From: Lachnospiraceae bacterium
GTDB lineage: Bacteria > Bacillota > Clostridia > Lachnospirales > Lachnospiraceae
Direction of reading: 5' to 3'
DNA: 64,000 bases
Assembly: GCA_017521605.1 (NCBI GenBank)
Contig: JAFXCD010000041.1
Span: 1-64,000, forward strand
Part shown: one piece after another, positions 26,723 to 33,376 of the stretch
Position numbering within the stretch: the stretch's first letter is position 1
Layout: every line of letters starts with the position of its first letter
The notes under the pieces: model-generated
What the model was told of the DNA's origin: nothing
Seen by the model: only the letters and a program-made list of their open reading frames with translations
Databases searched by the model: none
Translations under genes and position numbers: made by a program

Positions 26723-27991
26723 ATGGGAAAAACTAGCAACGGAAATGGATATTGTGAGAAGTTGGACAATGGAAAATGGAAATGCGTGGTGTCGGTTATC
26801 ATTGACAACAAACGCAAGCGATTTTCTGCAACTAGCACACGCAAGAAAGATGCAGAAGCAGAAGCACAAAAAAAGGCTGAGTTATATAGAAAATCTATTT
26901 TAATAAATAAATCTGACCCAAAGTCTGAATTGAAAAAGACATTTAAAATGTCTTTCTTGGAATTTTGGGAAGATTACAAAATCACTCGGTCTTTATCATC
27001 TACAACAATATACAATTATGAAAAATTGATTTATAGTTCATTATTTAGTTGTGTTGATAATTTAGATATGCCACTCCATAAAATTGATATATCATTTTAT
27101 AATGATATTATAAAAGTGATAAATGAAAAGTATAAATATACTGTTGGAAAACGTCTTAGAAACTTCTTGAAAGGTCATTATAAATATCTAGTTAAAAACA
27201 GTATATTTATGTATGACCTATGGGACAATGTAAATCCTGTTATTGTAAATAAACAAAAACAGGAATTTACAATTGATAACATAGCAGAAGTAGAGGATAA
27301 ATGCGAAATCTTCGCAGAAGATGAAATTTTAAAAATCAAAGCTGAAGTTTATACACTTGCAGATGTAAATGGTATGTGTGAATATGATAAAAATAGATAT
27401 TTAGCATATAAGCAAGATTGTAAAATGTTTTATTTAATGTTCCTTTTGGGTGTTCGTGGTGGGGAACTCAAAGCCTTAACAATCAATGATATTGATTTTA
27501 CTAATAAAACATTAAAAATAAGCAAGGCTCTTGCACTTCACAAGAACGCACAAGGAAAAACCGAAACAATTGTTAAACCACCAAAAACCAAACATTCTAA
27601 TAGATTGATTGGTTTGAATAATGAAGAATTAACACTCTTTAAAGAATTAATTGATAGTAGAATCAATAAAGATAATGTGATTATTTTTCAAGGTAAAAAT
27701 GGTTATTTGTCTAGTGATGACTTCAAGTTTAGATTTTTGCGAATGTTAAAAAATCTTGACATTGAAAAGGGATCAAGAAGTCCTCACTCATTTAGGCATT
27801 CATTCATTAGTTATAGTATTGACAATAATGTTATATCTCCATTAAAAAACAAATCAATTATATTTATATCAAAATATGTTGGACATGATAAACTCTCTAC
27901 AACACTAGACGTTTATACACATATTGCAAAGCATAAAATAACTGACATTGAAACAGATATTGCAAGCATTGACGAATTAGAATACAAATAG
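26723..27991 (+). CDS. int: Tyrosine integrase of the mobile element (Tn916/phage type)
   Basis: A 422-residue site-specific recombinase. Residues about 8-55 form a three-stranded arm-binding domain (GYCEKLDNGKWKCVVSV then a KRFSATSTRKKDAE helix), residues about 75-165 the core-binding domain, and the rest the catalytic domain. All catalytic residues are present: Arg245 in GVRGGEL, His355 and Arg358 in PHSFRHSF, His388 in VGHDK and Tyr398 in LDVYTH. It should insert and excise the element by strand exchange at the TGGGA core. It reads inward from the left end. GGGGG lies 8 bases before ATG 26723. No excisionase gene is recognisable. Confidence 0.93.
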   Translation: MGKTSNGNGYCEKLDNGKWKCVVSVIIDNKRKRFSATSTRKKDAEAEAQKKAELYRKSILINKSDPKSELKKTFKMSFLEFWEDYKITRSLSSTTIYNYEKLIYSSLFSCVDNLDMPLHKIDISFYNDIIKVINEKYKYTVGKRLRNFLKGHYKYLVKNSIFMYDLWDNVNPVIVNKQKQEFTIDNIAEVEDKCEIFAEDEILKIKAEVYTLADVNGMCEYDKNRYLAYKQDCKMFYLMFLLGVRGGELKALTINDIDFTNKTLKISKALALHKNAQGKTETIVKPPKTKHSNRLIGLNNEELTLFKELIDSRINKDNVIIFQGKNGYLSSDDFKFRFLRMLKNLDIEKGSRSPHSFRHSFISYSIDNNVISPLKNKSIIFISKYVGHDKLSTTLDVYTHIAKHKITDIETDIASIDELEYK

Positions 27992-28001
27992 CACCCCCCT
28001 T

Positions 28002-28058
28002 GCCAGCTTGCCAGCTGGCTTCCCCCTGGGAGGGGGTTGAACGAAGCCTGACGGCTTC
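28002..28058. repeat. Three adjacent GC-rich hairpins after the integrase
   Basis: In an otherwise AT-rich element, three hairpins stand in a row: GCCAGC/GCTGGC (28002-28019), CCCCCT/AGGGGG (28022-28036) and GAAGCC/GGCTTC (28043-28058). They may terminate the integrase transcript or be a mobile palindromic repeat; the GC-rich character suggests separate origin. Confidence 0.5.
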
Positions 28059-28067
28059 AATTATCTT

Positions 28068-28401
28068 TTATCCACGTATTACTTTATGAATGGGATTTTG
28101 TTGGGTTGTTTGGTTTTGGGTGTCGGATAATTTTTTTGAAAAAACCCAACAAAATCAATGCCTAGCAGATAGTGAAATTGGTTTTTTTCGATAATCAATC
28201 ATTAATAAATCAATAAGATTATCTATTTATACAAGGACATTGGCTCTATGGTAATGATGGAGGTAAAATCAATTTTTGACGTTATAGCTCATGTGATATT
28301 TGAAGAAGTATATAAATATAAACAACTTGGGTTTTGCGATTGATAGAAATAGGGTTTTACTACTCTCCCCCTCTACAATTATCCATTCATGAAGTAATAC
28401 G
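28068..28401. repeat. Nested inverted repeats upstream of the iteron origin
   Basis: An outer pair of inverted arms, 28075-28093 and 28383-28401, match at all but one position and enclose about 290 bases. An inner perfect 14-bp pair, GATTTTGTTGGGTT (28094-28107) and AACCCAACAAAATC (28143-28156), has a 35-base loop. A DnaA-box-like TTATCCACG lies at 28068-28076. No convincing gene is present in 27992-28701. This region could belong to the replication origin or be a transfer origin; I cannot decide from sequence alone. Confidence 0.5.
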
Positions 28402-28485
28402 AGGGTTGCTTCGTGTATAATAAAACTATATTATTCCATAATAAAAAAGTATAATAGAAGAATATAATACAGAATTTTATAAAAA

Positions 28486-28525
28486 GCTGGGAGGTCTAGT
28501 ATTTGCTGGACTTCCCAGCCTTTTT
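28486..28525 (+). terminator. Rho-independent terminator before the iterons
   Basis: GCTGGGAGGTC (28486-28496) pairs with GACTTCCCAGC (28509-28519) with one mismatch, followed by TTTTT at 28521-28525. It insulates the origin from upstream transcription. Confidence 0.8.
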
Positions 28526-28538
28526 ATTTTGAGATAGG

Positions 28539-28620
28539 AAACCTGACGTTAGTAATACAAAACCTGACGTTAGTAATACAAAACCTGACGTTAGTAAAAT
28601 AGGAAACCTGATGTTAGCAA
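28539..28620 (+). repeat. Iteron array (plasmid-type replication origin)
   Basis: The 17-base unit AAACCTGACGTTAGTAA occurs three times without change at 28539-28555, 28560-28576 and 28581-28597 (21-base period, two helical turns), and a fourth time with two changes at 28604-28620. It lies about 80 bases upstream of a Rep_3 initiator, the standard arrangement of theta-replicating iteron plasmids in which Rep binds the iterons to open the origin and control copy number. Confidence 0.9.
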
Positions 28621-28701
28621 ACTTTTTATTTGATTTTTCCATTTATTTTGGTTTTGTATCTGTCATATTGACTACAAGAAACAAAAAAGGAGGCTGATAA
28701 T

Positions 28702-29454
28702 ATGACAAAAGAATTAATTACACATGGAAATTTAATAATTGCTGAAAGTAGAGAGTTTGTTTGTATGCCTAACAATCTCAACGAAAAAGAATTACATTTA
28801 TTATTGTTATTAGTTGCACAAATAAAACCAAATGATAAAGAGCTTGGCTGGGTGTCAATGTCTTACGATACACTAATTGAACGATATAACAGAAGTAATA
28901 AATATGGTGTAAATTCTATTAAATCAATGAAAAATGCTATATATAAACTTGCTGAGAAATTGTGGAAAAATGAAAAGGGGGATTTCTGCCACTATCTCGA
29001 TAAAGGCAAATTTGATGATGTAAATAGAATTGCAAAATTAAAATTATCCGATGAAACTATCTTCTTTTTCTTGGAGTATGAGAATGGTGTATTTTCAAAA
29101 TATGCATACATAAAACAATTACGAACAAAATGTGCAATTCAATTATATAGATGGGCTAATGCTAACAAAAATTTTAATAATGCAATTCCTATTAAAATTG
29201 ATGATGCAATTATGAAATTTTATGATAGTGAGAAAGAAATAACAGCTAATCATTTTTTTAATAAACATTTAGAGCCAGCTATTTCAAAAATAAATGATTT
29301 AACTGATTTACATATTGAATATGAAAAAGTATATAGCAAAAATGACAGACGCAAAATTTCATCATTGAAATTTACAATTAAAAAATATGAGGATTGTATG
29401 ATTGAGGATTTTGAGGATTGTGAAATTGATTATGATTTTTTTGATGATTTATAA
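28702..29454 (+). CDS. rep: Rep_3 family replication initiator (RepB-like)
   Basis: A 250-residue plasmid replication initiator with two winged-helix domains. Recognised from LNEKELHLLLLLVAQIKPND at the start, the SYDTLIERYNRSN segment, and the second domain with FSKYAYIKQLRTKCAIQLYRWANA followed by HFFNKHLEPAISKINDLTDLHIEYE. Such proteins bind iterons and load the host helicase. The four iterons just upstream match this role. The C-terminal 20 residues are strongly acidic. AAAAGGAGG precedes the ATG. An initiator of this type inside a chromosome points to an integrated plasmid rather than a transposon. Confidence 0.9.
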   Translation: MTKELITHGNLIIAESREFVCMPNNLNEKELHLLLLLVAQIKPNDKELGWVSMSYDTLIERYNRSNKYGVNSIKSMKNAIYKLAEKLWKNEKGDFCHYLDKGKFDDVNRIAKLKLSDETIFFFLEYENGVFSKYAYIKQLRTKCAIQLYRWANANKNFNNAIPIKIDDAIMKFYDSEKEITANHFFNKHLEPAISKINDLTDLHIEYEKVYSKNDRRKISSLKFTIKKYEDCMIEDFEDCEIDYDFFDDL

Positions 29455-29469
29455 AAGGAGGTTGATATT

Positions 29470-29784
29470 ATGACAAAAGAAGAAAGACTATTTAAAAAAT
29501 TTATGAAAGGAACTGCAACTGATGAAGAATGTGAATTTTTAGCAAGTAAGGGTTATATAAAAAGAACTGATGATTTAATTAAAAAAGTAAAATCATTAAG
29601 TGATGATGAATTACTAGAAGAATTAGATAATTTGAATTGTATTCTTTTTGAATTATTATGTTTTGAAGATACTGAAAAAACTGAATTTGAAAGAAATGCT
29701 GAATTATCATCTGCAAGATTACAATATCAAATAACCCACAGAGAAGCATGGTTGCGAGATTTATTAGATGATGATGATGATTAA
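29470..29784 (+). CDS. Acidic hypothetical protein in the rep operon
   Basis: A 104-residue protein, very rich in Glu, Asp and Lys, mostly helical, ending in a run of aspartates (LLDDDDD). I recognise no family. It starts 16 bases after rep with AAAGGAGG upstream, so it is co-transcribed and probably serves the plasmid part (copy control, partition or mobilisation). The middle segment SDDELLEELDNLNCILFELL looks like an amphipathic helix suited to oligomerisation. A DNA mimic is possible from the acidic composition, but that is speculation. Confidence 0.7.
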   Translation: MTKEERLFKKFMKGTATDEECEFLASKGYIKRTDDLIKKVKSLSDDELLEELDNLNCILFELLCFEDTEKTEFERNAELSSARLQYQITHREAWLRDLLDDDDD

Positions 29785-29821
29785 AACAACTGAAAAAGCA
29801 ATTTTTTAAAATTGATTTTGA

Positions 29822-29879
29822 TGGCGTTAGACTGGGAATTTAATGCGTAAGCATTAAAGGCGTGTAGCGCCATTTTTTT
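29822..29879 (+). terminator. Two-tiered hairpin terminator of the rep operon
   Basis: Outer arms TGGCGTTA (29822-29829) and TAGCGCCA (29865-29872) enclose a perfect inner hairpin, TTTAATGC (29839-29846) with GCATTAAA (29851-29858); seven T follow at 29873-29879. Confidence 0.7.
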
Positions 29880-30154
29880 GTGCAAGTGTTCGGATACTCA
29901 CGCAATCTCAAAAATTGATTTTTAGAATCATGAGCAAATACAAGGGGTTGCAGAGTTGATATATAAATGATGATGACAAAAAAATTATACTTTTATAAAA
30001 ATTGATTTTTATAATTACATAAATTTCTATATCGGTTTATATGACTTTTTGGTCATATAAACGGATATGTGCAAAAATTGCAAGTTATCTGTTTAAAATG
30101 AATGACATAATATTTATATGATTTATAAATATTACGAAAGGAGGAGTGGTTGAT
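29880..30154. other. AT-rich non-coding stretch with palindrome
   Basis: Contains a perfect 11-bp hairpin, GTTTATATGAC (30035-30045) with GTCATATAAAC (30052-30062), and two near-identical copies of AAAAATTGATTTTT (about 29911 and 29997); similar copies lie near 26622, 28267 and 29807. No gene is supported. Confidence 0.45.
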
Positions 30155-30280
30155 ATGAATAGTAAAATATCATTTTTAATTGGTGGCGACAATTTAAAAC
30201 GCCGTATATTTAATACCACGAATATACATTATATTGTTTTGGTGAGGACAATTAAAACAAACTGTAATTTACGACGTTAG
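30155..30280 (+). CDS. Possible 41-residue basic peptide
   Basis: AAAGGAGGAG lies 7-8 bases before ATG 30155, a very strong ribosome binding site, and the frame runs 41 codons to TAG 30278. The peptide is basic (Lys and Arg rich, ending CNLRR) with a hydrophobic middle (HYIVLVRTI). It resembles nothing I know. It could be an excisionase-like or regulatory peptide for the recombinase downstream, given size and charge, but no helix-turn-helix is evident. The iteron-like site at 30273-30283 overlaps its stop codon. Confidence 0.4.
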   Translation: MNSKISFLIGGDNLKRRIFNTTNIHYIVLVRTIKTNCNLRR

Positions 30281-30283
30281 TAA
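30273..30283 (+). promoter_or_regulatory. Isolated iteron half-site upstream of the second recombinase
   Basis: GACGTTAGTAA is identical to the last 11 bases of the iteron unit, and lies about 90 bases before the second recombinase gene. If the initiator binds here it could tie recombinase expression to replication; chance is also possible. Confidence 0.35.
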
Positions 30284-30372
30284 ATTTTAACACTTTGCTC
30301 AATTTTTGAGCGGTCAATGCTACAAAGTAGTAAATCTTAACTATGGATAAATTTTTTAAAGGGGGAGTGATA

Positions 30373-31260
30373 ATGGCTAATAGAACACGAAAAAAGGAAT
30401 TTCAAAAATCATTACATCAACAATTATATGATGTTTTGACTCAAAAATTTAATGATGGATTTGGTCAATCACGACATGAACACAAAAAGGCTGGAACTGA
30501 CGGAAATTATATATTTTCTAAAAAAACATATCAAACATATATGAACGAATGCGATAAATTTGCGAAATGGTGCAAATCTAATTATAAATGTACTAATTTA
30601 CGACAATGCAAAAAACATATATGCGATTATTTACAATTTATGATTAATGACGAACGCTCGGCATGGAGTATTTCTACTGCTGCGAGTGGAATCTGTAAAT
30701 TGTATGGAATTAAAACAACTGATTTAAAAATTGATTTACCAACTAGAAACCGAGCAGACATTAAACGCTCACGCTTGGAAGTTGAAAAGGATAAACATAT
30801 TAGCGAGGAAACATATAATTATTGGCATAATATTAATATTTGTATGGGATTGCGTAAAAGTGAATTAAAAGCAATAAGAGGCACTGATTTAATATTAAAA
30901 AATGGTTGTTATTGGGTAAATGTAAGACGAGGAAAAGGTGGTAAAAGCAGATTGGTAAAAGTTATTGCAACACCTCAACAAATGGCAAATATTAAAACTT
31001 TGTTTCATAATGCACAAAATGGATATGTATTTAATAATATACCGAATGCATTGGATAACCACCACATCCGAGCAGAATATGCCAGCAGATATTATAAATT
31101 AATTGCTCGTGATGTTGAAGATATACCAAAAGAGCAAAAATACATTTGTAGAAAAGACAAGCGAGGCACAATTTACGACAAAGAGGCAATGTTGGAAGTA
31201 TCGCAAGCACTAGGACATAACAGAATTGATATAATTGCATATAATTACTTATATATTTAA
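30373..31260 (+). CDS. Second tyrosine recombinase of the element
   Basis: A 295-residue tyrosine recombinase without the arm domain of the first integrase. The N-terminal core-binding domain (about 40-115) is followed by a catalytic domain with Arg161 in GLRKSELKA, a Lys in RGKGGKSR, His230/Arg233 in HHIR, His282 in ALGHN and the presumed nucleophile Tyr292. The protein ends only three residues after that tyrosine, so the usual C-terminal helix is missing. ATG 30373 has GGGGGAG upstream. Its small size and position near paired palindromes suggest a dimer-resolving or inversion enzyme of the plasmid, as opposed to the integrase; not proven. Confidence 0.82.
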   Translation: MANRTRKKEFQKSLHQQLYDVLTQKFNDGFGQSRHEHKKAGTDGNYIFSKKTYQTYMNECDKFAKWCKSNYKCTNLRQCKKHICDYLQFMINDERSAWSISTAASGICKLYGIKTTDLKIDLPTRNRADIKRSRLEVEKDKHISEETYNYWHNINICMGLRKSELKAIRGTDLILKNGCYWVNVRRGKGGKSRLVKVIATPQQMANIKTLFHNAQNGYVFNNIPNALDNHHIRAEYASRYYKLIARDVEDIPKEQKYICRKDKRGTIYDKEAMLEVSQALGHNRIDIIAYNYLYI

Positions 31261-31277
31261 TAATTTTGTTTTTATAT

Positions 31278-31326
31278 ACTATATATAGTGGTTGAAACCA
31301 CATGATTCAGAACTATATATAGTGGT
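31278..31326. repeat. Paired palindromic repeats after the second recombinase
   Basis: ACTATATATAGTGGT occurs at 31278-31292 and 31312-31326, 34 bases apart; its first 12 bases are a perfect palindrome. GTGGTTGAAACCAC between them is another small hairpin. Candidate binding or crossover sites for the adjacent recombinase. Confidence 0.5.
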
Positions 31327-31434
31327 ATCTGTGGCTGGGGCTTTTTAGAATTTCATTTACATATAAATAGTAATATTGTATAATAAAAAAGCTACAAAAT
31401 GCGTTTTAAAACAGATATTTAAAAAAATCAATAA

Positions 31435-31472
31435 AAGCCACTTATAAAAGCCACTTTCTACAAGTGGCTTTT
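31435..31472. repeat. Right pair of integrase-arm-like repeats plus inverted copy
   Basis: AAGCCACTT occurs at 31435-31443 and 31448-31456, again 13 bases apart as at the left end. An inverted copy, AAGTGGCTTTT (31462-31472), makes a perfect 11-bp hairpin with 31446-31456. These lie 48-85 bases from the right core. Confidence 0.65.
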
Positions 31473-31519
31473 AAAAATCCTTGTAAAATCAAGGTTTTAA
31501 GCCTTTCAACTGTTTCAGA

Positions 31520-31915
31520 TGGGAGACCGGCAGTAATATGCCGGACTTGGATATTCTGATAGAGATGGCAGATTTCTATGATGTGGATCTTAGGGAAATC
31601 TTAGACGGAGAAAGGAAAAGTGAGAAAATGAATGAAGAATTAAAGGAAACTGTATTAAAGGTTGCAGAGTACAGCAATGAGGAGAAAAAGAGGAATTCAA
31701 GACTGGTACTTGCGTACTTTGTGCTGGGAATTATAGCATTGATTGTAAATTTGGCTATGAACTTTATGGAATTGGAAGAAACCTTTTGGGTGGGATTTTT
31801 AGAAGGAAGTACCGGCGGCATAGCTCTGGCTGCCATGATTATGGGTATTCTTTTCGTTACAGGAACCCTCAACAAAATCTGTGCATTTAAGAAGAGATTG
31901 CTTGGGAAGGAGTAA
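31520..31915 (+). pseudogene. XRE-family regulator, 3' part with membrane segments
   Basis: Continues the frame of 26434-26550: W-E-TGSNMPDLDILIEMADFYDVDLREILDGER completes the HTH domain, followed by a linker and two membrane segments (about LVLAYFVLGIIALIVNLAM and GGIALAAMIMGILFVTG). Rejoined, the protein would have 168 residues, a membrane-tethered XRE regulator of a kind common in Clostridia. An ATG at 31538 could give a 125-residue product lacking the first DNA-binding helices; GGAG lies 12 bases upstream, so some expression is possible. The next gene is a small membrane protein. Confidence 0.9.
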
Positions 31916-31919
31916 CGAA

Positions 31920-32102
31920 ATGAAAAAGGAGATATGGAGGGGGATTGCATTATGTATGGCAATCATAGGAGCGATATTGTGTTTTTATAGTATGTTTAGC
32001 GAAAATGAATCTTCCTGCTTTTTGGCATTAGCTCTTTTATGTATTACAACAGGGAATCTAATTAGTACTATGTTACGTAAAAAGCAGAAGGAAAGGGATT
32101 AA
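31920..32102 (+). CDS. Small two-TM membrane protein
   Basis: A 60-residue protein with two membrane segments (about 8-24 and 31-50) and a basic C-terminus (RKKQKERD). ATG 31920 is chosen because GAAGGAG lies just upstream, overlapping the stop of the XRE gene; this makes it the translationally linked partner of that membrane-bound regulator. I recognise no family. Its stop overlaps the stop of the convergent AraC gene by four bases. Confidence 0.7.
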   Translation: MKKEIWRGIALCMAIIGAILCFYSMFSENESSCFLALALLCITTGNLISTMLRKKQKERD

Positions 32103-32953
32103 CTGTTCTTTATTTTTCGAAATTCCGAAGGTGTCATATTATAAATAGTTTTAAAGGCATTGGTAAAATGTTCCGAAGAAGAATATCCAAGTTCTTCGGC
32201 AATGGCAGCAATGCCTTTTTTGCTGTCTTGAAGCAGGATGCAGGCCGCAGACATACGTGCTTCCGTACGTTTTTGCATAAAGGTTTTGTTGTAATGTTTC
32301 TTTAGTAAACGTTCTGTTTGGCGTTTGCCCAGTTTCACAAGCTTAGCCAGTGCATCAAGGGTCAAGTCTTTATAATCATACAAAAAAGCCTCCTCAATGA
32401 TTAGGTAGGTCAGGTCATTTACATTGGTGGATTTGGTTGTGCCTGAAATGGGCTGAGCATCTTCCTGCTTATAGTGTCTGGTAAGCAGCAAAATCAATTG
32501 CTGCAAAAGAGAGGGTAACATCAACTCGTAACCGGCAGGGTGGGTTTCCAATTCCTGAAAGATTTGCTTCATCAGTCCGTGGATACCACTGTTAGCCATA
32601 CCAATCCAAAAATCATGTTCCAAGAAAGTATTCATAATACCGGTGGTAGCCCCATAGGCATCTTTGGCAATCTGAAAATATACGCAGTATTCTGTCATAG
32701 GGTCTTCCGGGGCGGAAATCTGCTCATGAGCCACCCCGGGACCGGTCATAAACAAAGTCCCGGGAGTGATGGTATACTCCTGCCCCTGTGCAATCAAGTT
32801 ACCATACCCATAGGAAATGTAGTGGAGCTCATAGCTGCTTCGACTATGGCTGTGCTTAGGGATGGGATGTACCAATTTTTCCAAGCAGATGCTCAGTATG
32901 GTGAAGTCAATATTTTCAATGGAAAAGGTGATTTTCAGATCTCTGTATTTCAT
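32099..32953 (-). CDS. AraC-family regulator, divergent from the sugar-acid gene cluster
   Basis: A 284-residue AraC regulator. The N-terminal cupin (about 15-150) has PKHSHSRSSYELHYISYG and the pocket segment GPGVAHEQI. The C-terminal DNA-binding domain (about 185-280) includes LGKRQTERLLKKHYNKTF and IAEELGYSSSEHFTNAFKTIYNMTPSEFRK. It is transcribed away from the dehydrogenase/UxaB/UxaA/lactonase/mutarotase cluster and is its most likely activator. AGGAACC precedes the start. It converges with the small membrane protein gene with a 4-base overlap at TTAA. Confidence 0.9.
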   Translation of the reverse strand: MKYRDLKITFSIENIDFTILSICLEKLVHPIPKHSHSRSSYELHYISYGYGNLIAQGQEYTITPGTLFMTGPGVAHEQISAPEDPMTEYCVYFQIAKDAYGATTGIMNTFLEHDFWIGMANSGIHGLMKQIFQELETHPAGYELMLPSLLQQLILLLTRHYKQEDAQPISGTTKSTNVNDLTYLIIEEAFLYDYKDLTLDALAKLVKLGKRQTERLLKKHYNKTFMQKRTEARMSAACILLQDSKKGIAAIAEELGYSSSEHFTNAFKTIYNMTPSEFRKIKNS

Positions 32954-33015
32954 AAAGGTTCCTCGTTGTCAATGGGGCTACAGGTTTATAACTTCCGAAT
33001 AGAAAAAAATATATA

Positions 33016-33157
33016 ATTTTTGCCGGTTTCGCTACTTCTCCAAAATGTCCGTTTGCATTCTCCCACAAATGTCCGATAAAGCCTTCTCCATCCTTAGTGG
33101 ATCCCTCTTTGCCGATAACAACAAAGATTTTTTGATACAGGTATAGATATTCATGGG
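33016..33157 (-). pseudogene. Remnant of a GyrI-like effector-binding domain protein
   Basis: On the minus strand the frame reads YLYQKIFVVIGKEGSTKDG, then GFIGHLWENANGHFGEVAKPAK, which matches the beginning of GyrI-like/AraC effector-binding domain proteins. There is no start codon in this frame. A perfect AGGAGG (33161-33166) with ATG 33154 lies just upstream but in another frame, giving only a 40-codon ORF. The domain breaks off after about 45 residues. I read this as a gene fossil with a frameshift and a large 3' deletion. Confidence 0.6.
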
Positions 33158-33376
33158 TGACCTCCTATTAAATATAATGTATTTATTTAATTATCGCACC
33201 TTACATGAATGCTGACAAGAGGTAAAAGGATAAAACTGCGAAAATGCGACATACAACACAGCAAAACGTCATGCGAGAGTCTTGGTTCTTTGACTCGATA
33301 AAGCTATAATAAATCATATAATGGATGCCCCTGTAACATGGGTATTAGAGAAAGAATAGTTTTAGGAGGAATTACA
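33158..33376 (+). promoter_or_regulatory. Control region of the sugar-acid operon
   Basis: TTGGTT (33283-33288), a 16-base spacer and TATAAT (33305-33310) form a likely promoter; a second TATAAT lies at 33317-33322. AGGAGGA at 33364-33370 is the ribosome binding site of the first gene. The space between the AraC start and this promoter (about 330 bases) also holds the gene fossil at 33016-33157. Confidence 0.5.

Larger units (their letters stand above)
26545..31524 (+). mobile_element. Integrated plasmid-like element (tyrosine integrase, iterons, Rep_3), about 4.98 kb
   Basis: The element lies between two copies of TGGGA (26545-26549 and 31520-31524), each within the Trp-Glu codons of one split XRE gene. 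Removing it with one core copy restores an open reading frame. Gene order is integrase, palindrome-rich region, terminator, four iterons, Rep_3 initiator, acidic 104-residue protein, terminator, possible 41-residue protein, second tyrosine recombinase, paired palindromes and integrase-arm-like repeats. Base composition is visibly more AT-rich than the flanks. I find no relaxase, coupling protein, toxin-antitoxin pair, resistance gene or other clear cargo, so transfer would need help from outside. Confidence 0.9.

Noticed and set aside
27992-28485. Retron or other reverse-transcriptase-linked non-coding RNA
   Set aside because: There is no reverse transcriptase, and the inverted repeats are explained as well by a plasmid origin or transfer origin.
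28539-28620. CRISPR array
   Set aside because: Repeats are 17 bases with spacers of 4-6 bases and sit next to a Rep_3 gene; they are iterons. No cas gene is present anywhere in the window.
29470-29784. Anti-defence DNA-mimic protein
   Set aside because: The acidic composition is suggestive only; there is no family match and nothing specific to support that function.
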